Source of the DNA: Amygdalobacter indicium
Lineage (GTDB): Bacteria; Bacillota; Clostridia; Saccharofermentanales; Fastidiosipilaceae
Direction: 5' to 3'
Assembly (NCBI RefSeq): GCF_029101545.1
Contig: NZ_CP118866.1
Coordinates: forward strand, 992,001-1,056,000
Length of the DNA: 64,000 nt
Part shown: piece after piece, positions 27,151 through 36,689 of the stretch
How the letters are laid out: each line of letters begins with the position of its first letter
Numbering within the stretch: position 1 is the stretch's first letter
Program-made: the position numbers and the translations under genes
Notes under the pieces: generated by a model
The model's database searches: none
Told to the model about the DNA's origin: nothing
What the model saw: the letters and a program-made list of their open reading frames with translations, nothing else

Positions 27151-28584
27151 ATGAATCAATCTCGTAGTTCATGTACAACATTAATTGTCGGAAAAAAAGC
27201 CAGCATCGACGGCACATTGATGATTGCCCGAAATGAAGATCATCATGACACAATAGATCCGAAAATCTTTACCGTTCAAGCTGAAAGTCTGCAAAAAAAT
27301 CGTACCTATCATTCCGTTCACACGAATGTAACTGTCAATTTGCCGGAAAAAGCGCTGCGTGTTACTTACGTGCCGCAAGCTGATCCTTCTGTTGAAGGCG
27401 AATATGGTCAGGCCAGTATCAACAGCGTCCATGTTGCTATGAGCGCTACTGAAAGCGTATACGGCAATCCCAGAGTTTTGGCCTATGATCCTTTGGTAAA
27501 ATCCGGTATTGCGGAAGATGCTATTAATCATGTGGTTGCACCTTTTATTCATTCTGCGCGTGAAGGCGTCGAATTTCTCGGTAAGCTGATTAAAGAATAC
27601 GGCTCGGCTGAGGGTAACGGCATTCTTTTCGCCGACAAAGATGAAGCTTGGTATATGGAGATCCCTTGCGGCCATCATTATGTGGCTGTCAGAATCCCGG
27701 ATGATTGTTATGCCGTAGCTCCCAATCAGGTCTCTATTGAGGAAATTGATTTTACGGATAAGGATAATTACATCTGGTCCGACGGTATTCAGGAATTTGT
27801 GCAGGAGCATAAATTGAATCCGGATAAAGACAGCTTTGTTTTCCGCCACATCTTCGGTACTTCCAACGTCAAAGATCGTGTTTATAACACTCCGCGCGCT
27901 TGGTTTATTCATTCTTATTTGGACAAAGAATTTTTTGATGAACCGACTTCCTCTTACCTGCCCTTTATCAATAAAGCCGATCGCCTGTTAAGCGTGGAAG
28001 ATGTCGCTTATTGCTTAAGCTCACACTATAACGAAACGGAATTTGATCCTATCGGTCATCTGGGAACTGAACAAACACGCAAGCGTTTCCGTGCCGTTTC
28101 CCTTTCCCGGACGCAGGAATCGCACATTTTACAAATAGATCCGCGAGTTAAAGACGGGACTCAAAGCATTCAATGGTTGTCTTTCGCCACCAATGCTTTT
28201 ACACCTTATGTGCCGTTCTTCGCTAACGTCAACGATACACCGGAAGCTTATAAGTATTCACCGAAAAAATTGGATACTAAATCGGCTTATTGGCTTTTTA
28301 AGCTTTTAAGTTATGTAGTTGAAAGTCATTATGATGCCTTCGCCGATAAGGACAATGCTTATCTTTATGAAATGCAAAGTTATTCCCGCCGCCGCATTTT
28401 GGAAGTCAGACAAAATGTGGAAAAGCAAAAGTTGCAAGGGGATGCTTTAACCGCCTACTTAACTGAAGCTAATAAGGCTACAGCCGACTATGTTTTGCAA
28501 AAAACTAATGATTTACTGACCGAGCTTTTGCAACAAAGTCTGGGCTATTCCAAAATGAGCTTTACGATGGATAAAAATCTTTAA
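27151..28584 (+). CDS. pepD: Dipeptidase, peptidase family C69
   Basis: A 477-residue N-terminal-nucleophile hydrolase that cleaves dipeptides in the cytoplasm. The nucleophile Cys is at residue 8 (SRSSCTTLIVGKKAS). GTLMIARNEDHHD and the Asn/Asp-rich motifs further on match the family, and the length is usual. The C69 family often has a short N-terminal propeptide; here Cys is eight residues from the start, so little or no cleavage is needed. AAGGAG lies before the ATG. It is a single gene with its own terminator, divergent from the nitrilase-like gene. Confidence 0.92.
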   Translation: MNQSRSSCTTLIVGKKASIDGTLMIARNEDHHDTIDPKIFTVQAESLQKNRTYHSVHTNVTVNLPEKALRVTYVPQADPSVEGEYGQASINSVHVAMSATESVYGNPRVLAYDPLVKSGIAEDAINHVVAPFIHSAREGVEFLGKLIKEYGSAEGNGILFADKDEAWYMEIPCGHHYVAVRIPDDCYAVAPNQVSIEEIDFTDKDNYIWSDGIQEFVQEHKLNPDKDSFVFRHIFGTSNVKDRVYNTPRAWFIHSYLDKEFFDEPTSSYLPFINKADRLLSVEDVAYCLSSHYNETEFDPIGHLGTEQTRKRFRAVSLSRTQESHILQIDPRVKDGTQSIQWLSFATNAFTPYVPFFANVNDTPEAYKYSPKKLDTKSAYWLFKLLSYVVESHYDAFADKDNAYLYEMQSYSRRRILEVRQNVEKQKLQGDALTAYLTEANKATADYVLQKTNDLLTELLQQSLGYSKMSFTMDKNL

Positions 28585-28667
28585 AGGCCGTCTTTAGAAG
28601 CCTTCTTTAAAGCCGCCGACAGTAATACTGTTTAGGCAAGTTTGTCACTGAAAGCGGCAAAAATAAG

Positions 28668-28698
28668 CCCCTTATTCGCTGAAATAAGGGGTTTTTCT
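28668..28698 (+). terminator. Terminator of dipeptidase gene
   Basis: CCCCTTATT pairs with AATAAGGGG (loop six bases), followed by five T. The stem lies between convergent genes and may also help stop transcription from the opposite direction. Confidence 0.88.
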
Positions 28699-28728
28699 TC
28701 AAAAGAATAGTATGATTCCGCCGGATAA

Positions 28729-29430
28729 TTACAGTAAAGACGCTGCCTCTTCATCAATAATTACTGTAACTCGCGGATGCTTCTGCAAAGCACTCGCCGG
28801 AACATCTTCACTTACCGGGCCTTCAAGCAGTTTCTTAATAATCGGCGCCTTGGCTGCACCGTAAGCTAATAAAATGATTTGTTTACTGCGCATAATCGAC
28901 TGTATTCCCATTGTTAAAGCTTTAGTCGGAACATCTTCCACCCGCTCGAAAAAGCGTTTATTGGCATTGATTGTCGACTCCGTTAAATTCGTAACATGCG
29001 TAAGAGAAGCAAAAGAGGTCTTGGGCTCATTAAAGCCGATATGGCCGTTCAAACCGATACCTAAAATCTGAACATCAATCGGATGTGCCTGTAATTTTGC
29101 TTCATAGGCAGCCGCTTCCGCCTCCAAATCGCCGGCCAAGCCATTTTCAATAAAATGCTGTTTGAACTTCTTATATTTGAATAAATGTTCCTGCATAAAG
29201 TAATAATAACTTTGCGAATTATCCTTGGAAAGTCCTACGTATTCATCCAAGTTAAAAGCTGTAATATTGGAAAAATCCAAATCGCTTTCAACCATTGCCC
29301 GATATAAAGTTTCCGGGGTACTGCCTGTTGCCAGGCCCAAAGTTTTAGCGCCGGCAGCAATAGCTTCCTTAATAATTCCGAAAGCCGCAACTCCTCCGGC
29401 TACAGGATCCTTAACTTTGATAATATTCAT
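28729..29430 (-). CDS. nagB: Glucosamine-6-phosphate deaminase
   Basis: Converts glucosamine 6-phosphate to fructose 6-phosphate and ammonia in amino-sugar catabolism. 233 residues, the short Firmicutes form. The conserved LDEYVGL and GIGLNGHIGFNEP motifs, and LATGSTPETLY near the N-terminus, are all present. The GAGGTAAATAA site precedes the ATG. No nagA or sugar transporter lies beside it; the next minus-strand gene upstream is coaX, about 80 bases away. Confidence 0.95.
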   Translation of the reverse strand: MNIIKVKDPVAGGVAAFGIIKEAIAAGAKTLGLATGSTPETLYRAMVESDLDFSNITAFNLDEYVGLSKDNSQSYYYFMQEHLFKYKKFKQHFIENGLAGDLEAEAAAYEAKLQAHPIDVQILGIGLNGHIGFNEPKTSFASLTHVTNLTESTINANKRFFERVEDVPTKALTMGIQSIMRSKQIILLAYGAAKAPIIKKLLEGPVSEDVPASALQKHPRVTVIIDEEAASLL

Positions 29431-29507
29431 TTATTTACCTCTTTTCCGCACTGATGATAATGCTAGTTTAACATAAATAGCGGCAGTATTTGCAGCGAAA
29501 TAAATCG

Positions 29508-30296
29508 TCAAAGCGGTAAATCGCCTTTAATTTTTTTCGTTTTTTTATAAATTACTTTCATACCCTTAAAAGCAATATCCGGATCATATACATCAATCAG
29601 GTCCGTGGAATTGGCTATCAGTCTACCTAAACCGCCTGTAGCAATAACTTTCGGTTCGTCCTGCAATTCTTTTTTCATGGATTTAATAATATATTCCACC
29701 GCACCGATGTAGCCGTAAACTATGCCCACCTGCATACCGCAGACTGTATTACTTACCAAAACCGAATCCAATTTGGCAATTTCCACTTCCGGTAACTTGG
29801 CGGTGGAATCGGTTAAAGCCCGGGAAGATATTTCCAAGCCTGGCATAATAACCGTATATTTGAAGATACCGGCAGCATCGACGTAATCAAAAGTAGTAGC
29901 CGTACCGAAATCTATAACCAGACAACTGCGCTGATATAATTCATGGCAGGCGGCAACATTGGTTATTCTGTCAGCCCCTACTTCTTTCGGATTATCCGAG
30001 CGTACCTCCACTCCCGTTTTGCTTCCCGGTCCGACAATAATCGGCTTAACATCAAAATATTTCATTAAACTTGAGGTTAATGCGTACATACATTTGGGGA
30101 CGACGGAACTGATGATAGCATCATTGACATCTTGCGGCTTCACCTGGCGTGAGGCCAGCAAATCCAGCAATAATATTCCTAACTCATCTGAAGTCCTTTC
30201 GGTTCTGGAATTAATCCGGAAAGAAGCATATAATTCTTCGCCGCGAAATACACCGACTAAAATATTGGTGTTACCGACATCTATGGTCATAAGCAT
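29508..30296 (-). CDS. coaX: Type III pantothenate kinase
   Basis: Phosphorylates pantothenate, the first step of coenzyme A synthesis. 262 residues with MTIDVGNTNILVGVF (phosphate-binding), GADRITNVAAC and DFGTATTFDYVD, the ASKHA-fold motifs of CoaX. It directly follows coaBC (stop two bases before this start), giving consecutive steps of one pathway in one transcript. An alternative start codon lies two codons further in. Confidence 0.96.
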   Translation of the reverse strand: MLMTIDVGNTNILVGVFRGEELYASFRINSRTERTSDELGILLLDLLASRQVKPQDVNDAIISSVVPKCMYALTSSLMKYFDVKPIIVGPGSKTGVEVRSDNPKEVGADRITNVAACHELYQRSCLVIDFGTATTFDYVDAAGIFKYTVIMPGLEISSRALTDSTAKLPEVEIAKLDSVLVSNTVCGMQVGIVYGYIGAVEYIIKSMKKELQDEPKVIATGGLGRLIANSTDLIDVYDPDIAFKGMKVIYKKTKKIKGDLPL

Positions 30297-30298
30297 AA

Positions 30299-31576
30299 TT
30301 AAAGTTCTCCTTGTGTTACAGTTGTCCGGCTATTAGATTCAGTTTGCTTTTGCCGATACAGTTCCTGACAGGCACGCAATATATGTAGCGCCAAATCTTC
30401 TTTACTTTGCAGAGGTAAACTTAATTCTTTGCCGGGCCACAATATTGTCGCGACATTGGTAGAGGCGGCAAAGCCCGCACCCTTAGTTGTCAAATCGTTA
30501 GCCACAAGTAAATCGCAATTTTTAGCTTGCATTTTTTGGCGCGCATTTGTCAGCAAATTTTCAGTTTCCATCGCAAAACCGCAAAGCACCTGTTCTTTTT
30601 GTTTGTGTTCACCGGCCCATTTAAGAATGTCCGGGTTTTTCACAAGCTTCAAAGTTAAAGTTTCCGCCTGCTTCTTAATTTTAGAGCTTGCAATATTTTC
30701 AACCCGATAATCGGCCACGGCAGCCGCTTTAATCAAAATTTGGCTGAGCGGCCACTTATCTTGTACCGCCGCCAGCATTTCCTGCGCGCTTTTGACCGGA
30801 AAATAATTGACTCCTGCCGGAATTTCCAAGTTTACAGGGCCACTTATTAAGTTGACCTCAGCTCCGTATTGCAAAGCTTTACTTGCCAAAGCGTACCCCA
30901 TTTTACCGCTTGAATGATTCGTGATAAAACGGACCGGGTCTATGGCTTCCTGCGTCGGACCTGCAGTTACGGTTATTGTCAATCCCGTTAAATTCAAGTC
31001 CTTATCAAGCTCGGAATCAGCGACTGTTGTTCCGCTTCCGGCGGCCAGAATTTTTTCTATTTCAGCCATGATAACCGGGATATCAGGTAACTTGCCCTTG
31101 CCTGTATCACCGCAGGCTAAGAGACCGGAAGCGGCCTGTAAAATTTGAAAATTACGTTTTTGCAGTAAAGCAATGTTCGTCTGCGTAATCGGATTTTCCA
31201 ACATATAAGTATTCATCGCCGGGCAAAGTAAAACCGGACAGCGACGAGCTAAAATTGTCGTCGATGCTAAATCATCCGCCAAACCGTAAGTTATCTTAGC
31301 CATTAAATTCGCCGTCAAAGGTGCAACCACAATCAAGTCCGCCCATTTAGCTAAATTTATATGGTTAACTTGGGTATAATCTTCTGTCGCTGCAAACATT
31401 TCAGTTAAGCAGGGATTATGCGTTAACGTGGCAAAAGTTACCGGCGTAACAAACTCACTTGCATTTTTCGTCAAAATAACCTTAACTTCATATTTTTTCG
31501 CTAAATCACTGCATAGTTGACATGCCTTGAAACAGGCGATACCGCCGCTGACAATTAACAAAATTTTAGCTTTCAT
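30299..31576 (-). CDS. coaBC: Phosphopantothenoylcysteine synthetase/decarboxylase
   Basis: A bifunctional CoA-synthesis enzyme of 425 residues. The N-half is the flavoprotein decarboxylase (ILLIVSGGIACFKACQL, PAMNTYMLENP, and the catalytic Cys in GLLACGDTGKGKLPD). The C-half is the synthetase (ITVTAGPTQEAIDPVRFITNHSSGKMG). GAGGAG precedes the ATG. It lies between coaX and an ECF substrate-binding subunit, which completes a pantothenate uptake and activation set. Confidence 0.97.
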   Translation of the reverse strand: MKAKILLIVSGGIACFKACQLCSDLAKKYEVKVILTKNASEFVTPVTFATLTHNPCLTEMFAATEDYTQVNHINLAKWADLIVVAPLTANLMAKITYGLADDLASTTILARRCPVLLCPAMNTYMLENPITQTNIALLQKRNFQILQAASGLLACGDTGKGKLPDIPVIMAEIEKILAAGSGTTVADSELDKDLNLTGLTITVTAGPTQEAIDPVRFITNHSSGKMGYALASKALQYGAEVNLISGPVNLEIPAGVNYFPVKSAQEMLAAVQDKWPLSQILIKAAAVADYRVENIASSKIKKQAETLTLKLVKNPDILKWAGEHKQKEQVLCGFAMETENLLTNARQKMQAKNCDLLVANDLTTKGAGFAASTNVATILWPGKELSLPLQSKEDLALHILRACQELYRQKQTESNSRTTVTQGEL

Positions 31577-31607
31577 CTCGTCTCCTCTAAAGTCACCACT
31601 TTGTTTT

Positions 31608-32237
31608 TTATTCTAAACCTTTTCGGCTGAAATGCGCACTGCCGGCAGCTACAAATATTGCCAGCAACAATTCCATCAAGCCGTTGACGGCAATAACTGT
31701 GCCGATAACTGTAAAAAGCGTCATCGGAGCTGAATTACGCACTTGGGCATATGGCTGAGCGAAAAAGAAATAAATACTGCTCATGACTAAAATCGTATGA
31801 ATAAAAGTCATGCAACCGGCTGCTATTCCGGCTGCCAAAAGACGATTCTTGAACAACTTATACAACAGACGAAACAAAAGTGCCGTACCTAATCCCAAAA
31901 TCAGGCGCGGACCCATAGCTGTCCACAAACTGGCAAGGTTACCGTGAATGTCGCCTAAACTGTAAAAAGGTGAAAAGACAAAGCTGGTAATAGTCGGATT
32001 AAAAGTATTTTTCAATAAACTTAAAAGTCCGAAGGTAAATCCGACGCTTAAGCCGGCCTTACTTCCCAACATAATTGCCGCCATAATTACAGGCAAGTGT
32101 AAGGTTGTGGCATTAACAGGACCGACGGGGACAAAACCCAACGGGGTTAAAAACAAAAGCAGCTCCAAGCTGATGAAAATAGCCGTCAATGCCAAATTTT
32201 TAACACGGGCATGATTGCGGCTTTGCAAATTTTCCAT
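31608..32237 (-). CDS. panT: ECF transporter S component, probably for pantothenate
   Basis: A 209-residue membrane protein with about six helices (for example LTAIFISLELLLFLTPLGFVP, LPVIMAAIMLGSKAGL, ILGLGTALLFRLL). The THLPVIMAAIMLG-type segment is characteristic of S components, which bind a vitamin and pair with a shared ECF energy module. The specificity call rests on context: it is followed 30 bases later by coaBC and then coaX. No EcfA or EcfT gene is in the window. Substrate is inferred, not seen. Confidence 0.75.
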   Translation of the reverse strand: MENLQSRNHARVKNLALTAIFISLELLLFLTPLGFVPVGPVNATTLHLPVIMAAIMLGSKAGLSVGFTFGLLSLLKNTFNPTITSFVFSPFYSLGDIHGNLASLWTAMGPRLILGLGTALLFRLLYKLFKNRLLAAGIAAGCMTFIHTILVMSSIYFFFAQPYAQVRNSAPMTLFTVIGTVIAVNGLMELLLAIFVAAGSAHFSRKGLE

Positions 32238-32334
32238 AAATACCTCCTATCGCTCTTTCCTGTGAAAGATGCAATGTTGTAATTTATATTTTGATTTTAA
32301 GCACATTTTTGCAAAAATTCCGTGACCTGAGACA

Positions 32335-32367
32335 ACATAAAAGCGGAATAATGCACTTATTCCGCTT
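32335..32367 (-). terminator. Terminator of guaC
   Basis: AAGCGGAATAA pairs with TTATTCCGCTT across a short loop, 11 base pairs, followed on the minus strand by TTATGTT. It lies between guaC and the ECF gene, separating the two transcripts. Confidence 0.8.
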
Positions 32368-32448
32368 CTACCTGCAGCTCAATTGAGTTTTCTCTTAAAA
32401 CTGATAATCCTACAATCAGAAAGATTAAAGGCTGAGAAAATCTGCGTA

Positions 32449-33435
32449 TTAATAATCGCCGTTAAATATGGAATTCTTGACAATCGCATAATCAACCAGT
32501 TTCAAAGCGTTGACCGTACGGCCGCCGGCATATGATATGGACGATTGTAAATCCTGCTGCATTTCCGCCAACGTATCCATAATACTGCCCTTCAAAGGCA
32601 AGTAAATGCGCTTACCTTCAACATTCTCATGTACACCTTTTTGAAATTCCGAAGCCGAACCGTAATAAGGTTTATACAATTTACCGTCACGCTCAATTAT
32701 TTCTCCCGGGCTTTCCTGATGACCTGAGAAAAGTGAGCCGATCATAACCATTGTTGCCCCGAAACGAATAGACTTGGCTATATCGCCGTGCTGTCTGATA
32801 CCTCCGTCTGCAATAATCGGTTTATTAGCCGCTTTTCTGCACCAATTCAAAGCCGATAACTGCCAGCCGCCTGTACCGAAACCGGTCTTTAACTTAGTTA
32901 TACAGACTTTTCCCGGTCCTATACCGACTTTTGTCGCATCCGCTCCGGCATTTTCCAAATCTCTTACAGCCTCCGGTGTCGCCACATTTCCGGCAATCAC
33001 GAAAGTTTCCGGGAAATTCTGTTTCAAATACTTAATCATGTTAATAACAGCGTCGGAATGTCCATGCGCAATATCAATTGTAATAAATTCCGGCTGCAAA
33101 TTAGCTGCCAGAAGTTCAGCCAGGAAATCATATTCCGCTCTTTTCACGCCGATGCTGATGGAAGCATACAAACCGCGCTGTTGCATGTCTTTAACGAAAG
33201 CGGCGCGAGTTTCCGGGGCAAAGCGATGCATAATATAGAAATAATTGTTCTCAGCCAACAATATCGCCAATTTCTCATCAATTACCGTTTGCATGTTGGA
33301 AGGTACTACAGGCATCTTAAAAGTAAAATTGCCCAGTTTCACCGAAGTATCGCACTCCTTGCGACTCTTGACTACACATTTTGCAGGAATCAACTGAATA
33401 TCTTCATAATCGAAAATATTAAAGCTGTTAATCAT
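32449..33435 (-). CDS. guaC: GMP reductase
   Basis: Reduces GMP to IMP with NADPH, allowing guanine nucleotides to be recycled. 328 residues, a single TIM barrel of the IMPDH/GMPR family without CBS domains, which with its length separates it from IMP dehydrogenase. The catalytic Cys is at 178 in GIGPGKVCIT and is followed by TGFGTGGWQLSALNWC. The CAGGAGG site precedes the ATG. A TATAAT is visible upstream, and no purine riboswitch structure fits in the 65-base leader. It groups with the nucleoside hydrolases just upstream. Confidence 0.92.
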   Translation of the reverse strand: MINSFNIFDYEDIQLIPAKCVVKSRKECDTSVKLGNFTFKMPVVPSNMQTVIDEKLAILLAENNYFYIMHRFAPETRAAFVKDMQQRGLYASISIGVKRAEYDFLAELLAANLQPEFITIDIAHGHSDAVINMIKYLKQNFPETFVIAGNVATPEAVRDLENAGADATKVGIGPGKVCITKLKTGFGTGGWQLSALNWCRKAANKPIIADGGIRQHGDIAKSIRFGATMVMIGSLFSGHQESPGEIIERDGKLYKPYYGSASEFQKGVHENVEGKRIYLPLKGSIMDTLAEMQQDLQSSISYAGGRTVNALKLVDYAIVKNSIFNGDY

Positions 33436-33501
33436 CTCTCTACCTCCTGAAATAGTAAGAATAAACCTTAGTTATTATACACGATTTTCTTACAAATTTA
33501 C

Positions 33502-34440
33502 CTATACATAACTTTGCAAAAGCTCGCTCAACGTCCGAACAAAATCAGCTCTCAGCACATCAGTCGCTACCATTACATGTCGATCGGCGAAATGATAATC
33601 GCTATAAAGATCACAAACCGTTTTCCCCATAGTTAATTGCCCTTGTGTCTCCACAAAAACACCGGCCAATTTTGTTGTGAACAAATCCGGGTAAGCTAAG
33701 GCCATAATCGGACAAACATCATGCAGGACCATGCCGCCGGCAAAATCCGGTTCATAATACTTACGGGCAAGCGCTGTCGATTCTCGCAAAAAATTACTGA
33801 TCGCCGTATCTGAAGCAGTCAATTGCTGAAATTCCTCACAAGTCATATAAGCTTGCATGGTGACATCCAAACCGAACATGGTCAAAGGAATACCGGATTG
33901 AAAAACAATCTCGGCTGCCTGCGGATCGGAATAAATATTAAACTCGGCACAAGGTGTCACATTACCGCCGTAAACAGCACCTCCCATCAAATAGATACCG
34001 GCAAACAGGCTTCTGACTTCAGGGAACTCCAAAATCAGACGCGCAATGTTCGTCAACGGACCTAAGGCCACTACAACTAATTGCCTCCCATATTTACTGA
34101 CTGCTCTTCTCAGAGCCTGAGAAACACTTTCTTCCATATAAGGCGCTGAACTTGGCGGCAAGTTAACTCCGCCCAGGCCGTTATCTCCATGTACATACTC
34201 AGCCGTTTTACAAGCATACATCAACGGACCTGAAGCTCCCCGATAAACCGGTATATCTTCTCTATCCGCCAAAGCCAAAACATCACGAGCATTTCTCAAA
34301 GTATTGGTTAATGTCGTGTTGCCGTGCACGGCCGATACTCCCACTATATTAATCGTCTCAATGCGACAAGCTGTCAACAAAGCTACAGCATCATCAACAC
34401 CGGTATCCGTATCAATCCAAATCGCTTTATTCTCCAACAT
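33502..34440 (-). CDS. Nucleoside hydrolase, inosine-uridine preferring family
   Basis: Hydrolyses the N-glycosidic bond of ribonucleosides to base and ribose. 312 residues. The calcium-binding N-terminal motif is intact (WIDTDTGVDDAVALL), as are HGNTTLTNTLRNARDVL, the HGDNGLGG segment and the C-terminal HDVCPIMAL with the last Asp ligand. GAGGTAG precedes the ATG. It follows a degenerate paralogue by 18 bases and lies downstream of rbsK, so ribose released could be phosphorylated by the neighbour. Whether it prefers pyrimidine or purine nucleosides is not clear from sequence. Confidence 0.9.
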   Translation of the reverse strand: MLENKAIWIDTDTGVDDAVALLTACRIETINIVGVSAVHGNTTLTNTLRNARDVLALADREDIPVYRGASGPLMYACKTAEYVHGDNGLGGVNLPPSSAPYMEESVSQALRRAVSKYGRQLVVVALGPLTNIARLILEFPEVRSLFAGIYLMGGAVYGGNVTPCAEFNIYSDPQAAEIVFQSGIPLTMFGLDVTMQAYMTCEEFQQLTASDTAISNFLRESTALARKYYEPDFAGGMVLHDVCPIMALAYPDLFTTKLAGVFVETQGQLTMGKTVCDLYSDYHFADRHVMVATDVLRADFVRTLSELLQSYV

Positions 34441-34458
34441 TTAATCTACCTCGTACAA

Positions 34459-35454
34459 TCAGATGTTCGCCTCACATATATGTCGCAGCAAAGCGACAAG
34501 TTCTGTCCGTTCGACTGCCAAAACGGTTCTAACCTCAGTTTCCTTACGGGCAATTTTAAGTTTATCCAATGACAGCTCAGCTAAAGTACATTCCTCATCT
34601 TCCGCACCGAAACAGGCGATAGAATTACCTAAACAATACTTGGCCGCCGTTTCTATTTCAACTTCCGCCAAACGAGCTTGAAATATTTCCGGTCGCAATA
34701 ATACTGAAAGTGCGCAGCTTGCCGGTAAAGCTAACTTATCCGCATAAAAATCAAATATCGGCTGCAGCGGGCTTTTTAATTGTTGGAAACTTTTAAGTTC
34801 TTCTGCTGTCAGTGTCGATTGATCTTTAATATCAATCGGCAGCCAAATTATCGGTATTTGGGCAGAAAACACCAATGCTGCCGCTTCATAATCTTCGTAA
34901 AAATTATATTCCGCCGCCGCTGTCGCATTGTTTCTTTTCAATGCCCCGCCCAGTATCACAAATTGTTCTATCTGACTTTTTAATTCCGGATAGATTAACA
35001 ATAATGTGGCAATATTAGTCAACGGGCCGGTTGCTATAACTGTCATCGGCTTTTTTGCCTTCTTCAAAGTTTCAGCCATCAAAGTAACTGCCGAAAGCGG
35101 CGATAAATTTGGCGATTGTTGCTCATCGTTGCTGAAACTGCTCATCGAAGCTGCATCGGCCCTGACCTTAGACGCTGCTGCCAGAGATTCCAATCCCGTA
35201 TTTTCGGCATCTTTATCAACAATTAATTTAGCTAACAAAGGCTGACTGCCGCCTTGAGCCAGCGGCGCTGTAATATGATATATTTTCGCTAATTTCTCGG
35301 CATATTCCGTTACCTGCGCCGAGCTGTAAGCTCCTGCTACCGTCGTTATCGCTCGAATTTCAAGCTCGGACGACAATTGTGCCAAACCCCAGGCGACAGA
35401 TGTATCATACCTGAGATCACCGTCTAAAATAACTTCAATTGTTTTCTGCGCCAT
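34459..35454 (-). CDS. Nucleoside hydrolase-like protein with degenerate metal site
   Basis: A 331-residue paralogue of its neighbour. The fold is preserved: VIATGPLTNIATLLL, FVILGGALKRNNATAAAEYNFYEDYEAAALV. The calcium motif, however, reads LDGDLRYDTSVAW where the family has D-x-D-x-G-x-D-D, so the last Asp is Thr. The HGN and NGLGG segments are missing, and the C-terminal His-Asp is replaced by LPASCALSV. A calcium-dependent hydrolase activity therefore looks lost. It could be a regulatory or binding pseudoenzyme, or an active enzyme with a changed site. The frame is intact and of full length, so it is not a decaying gene. Confidence 0.78.
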   Translation of the reverse strand: MAQKTIEVILDGDLRYDTSVAWGLAQLSSELEIRAITTVAGAYSSAQVTEYAEKLAKIYHITAPLAQGGSQPLLAKLIVDKDAENTGLESLAAASKVRADAASMSSFSNDEQQSPNLSPLSAVTLMAETLKKAKKPMTVIATGPLTNIATLLLIYPELKSQIEQFVILGGALKRNNATAAAEYNFYEDYEAAALVFSAQIPIIWLPIDIKDQSTLTAEELKSFQQLKSPLQPIFDFYADKLALPASCALSVLLRPEIFQARLAEVEIETAAKYCLGNSIACFGAEDEECTLAELSLDKLKIARKETEVRTVLAVERTELVALLRHICEANI

Positions 35455-35546
35455 GCTCCCGTTTCCTTCTGCTTGTTTCTATATTACTTCGGATTCAGTA
35501 TCAATCTGAACCGCTTTCCTAATAATTATACTTCAGAGATCCGCAC

Positions 35547-36452
35547 TTAATTGTTCTGAGATTGCACAAATTTTTCTACTTCAGCAAAATTTGGAATCGA
35601 CCCGGCAGCTCCTATATGCGTTACCGCTAAAGCTGCTGCCGCACTTGCCTGTTCCAGGGCTGCAGCAATATCTTCACCTTTAAGTAATGCCGCTAAAAAA
35701 TAGCCTGTAAATGTATCCCCGGCAGCCGTTGTATCCACCGCTTTAACCTTATACGCCGGACAGCTGTAAATTTTTTCCGGAGATATATAGATTGCTCCTT
35801 CCGCTCCTAAAGTAAGCAAACAATCCGTGTCGGAATATTTTTTCCTCAGTGCACTGATTAACTGTCGAGGCGAATTATCATCACAACCGGTCAAACCTTT
35901 TGCTTCCGTTTCGTTCAGAATCAAGCAATTAACAGCCCCTAAATTCATTTTTTTCAAAGAATCGGTCAACGGCGAAGGATTGAGAACAATATAAAGTCCG
36001 GCCGCCCGAGCTGCAGAAAGAGCATAAGCCAAATTGGACGTCTCGTTTTGCAACAGAACCATATCGCCCGCCTGTAAACGTTTCAAGCTGTTGTCTATCT
36101 GCTCCGGTGTGATGCTGTTATTACTGCCGGGATAAACGATAATGCAATTTTGTCCCTGCTCGTCAACTTGAATTAAAGCCTGACCGTTAGCTCCGTCAAC
36201 TTGCTTAATATCAGTAACGTCAACACCTTCATTCTCTAAGGCAGCACGTAAGAATTCACCGTCACAACCTATGGCGCCGGTATGTATTACTGTCGCTCCT
36301 GCTCGAGCAAGCGCAATTGACTGATTCAAGCCTTTACCACCGGCACTTGTTCTTAATTCATTGGCTCTGACAGTTTCGCCCGCCTGAACAAATTTATCAA
36401 CATATAATGTACGGTCCAAATTCAGAGAGCCGATATTCAATATTTTCCGCAC
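35547..36452 (-). CDS. rbsK: Ribokinase
   Basis: Phosphorylates ribose to ribose 5-phosphate. 301 residues of the PfkB family. The N-terminal ILNIGSLNLDRTLYVDKF and SAGGKGLNQSIALARAG motifs and the C-terminal DTTAAGDTFTGYFLAALL (catalytic Asp) are present. The start is GTG 36452: a perfect AGGAGG lies six bases upstream. A longer in-frame reading to 36554 would add a hydrophobic segment that the family does not have. It heads a set of two nucleoside hydrolases and so can take the ribose they release; the deoxyribose or other sugar alternatives remain possible. Confidence 0.92.
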   Translation of the reverse strand: MRKILNIGSLNLDRTLYVDKFVQAGETVRANELRTSAGGKGLNQSIALARAGATVIHTGAIGCDGEFLRAALENEGVDVTDIKQVDGANGQALIQVDEQGQNCIIVYPGSNNSITPEQIDNSLKRLQAGDMVLLQNETSNLAYALSAARAAGLYIVLNPSPLTDSLKKMNLGAVNCLILNETEAKGLTGCDDNSPRQLISALRKKYSDTDCLLTLGAEGAIYISPEKIYSCPAYKVKAVDTTAAGDTFTGYFLAALLKGEDIAAALEQASAAAALAVTHIGAAGSIPNFAEVEKFVQSQNN

Positions 36453-36504
36453 GTCCGACCTCCTGCCAATCTTACAGGCGTTATAGTGTTTCATCACTAC
36501 AAAT

Positions 36505-36534
36505 AGTATAATATTCAGGCAATATAAGAGGCAA
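36505..36534 (-). promoter_or_regulatory. Promoter of rbsK and nucleoside hydrolase unit
   Basis: On the minus strand TTGCCT (36529-36534) and TATACT (36505-36510) are 18 bases apart, about 50 bases before the GTG start of rbsK. Confidence 0.5.
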
Positions 36535-36689
36535 GCTCTAATCCTTATAAACATAAGTAATCAGCCGGAAAGTTTGTCGGTAAGTCTACGAAAGGCAGTC
36601 CGACGGAACGCAGCAAGTTAAACGCAGCAGCTGAGCCGGCGGAAAATCTGCTTGGATTAGCAGGCAGAAAATCTGCGGAGAAAGCGGCC

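Noticed and set aside
33436..33501. Purine riboswitch before guaC
   Set aside because: The 65-base leader is too short and lacks the conserved stem elements.
36453..36554. N-terminal extension of ribokinase
   Set aside because: The AGGAGG lies directly before GTG 36452, and the extension adds an unlikely hydrophobic segment.
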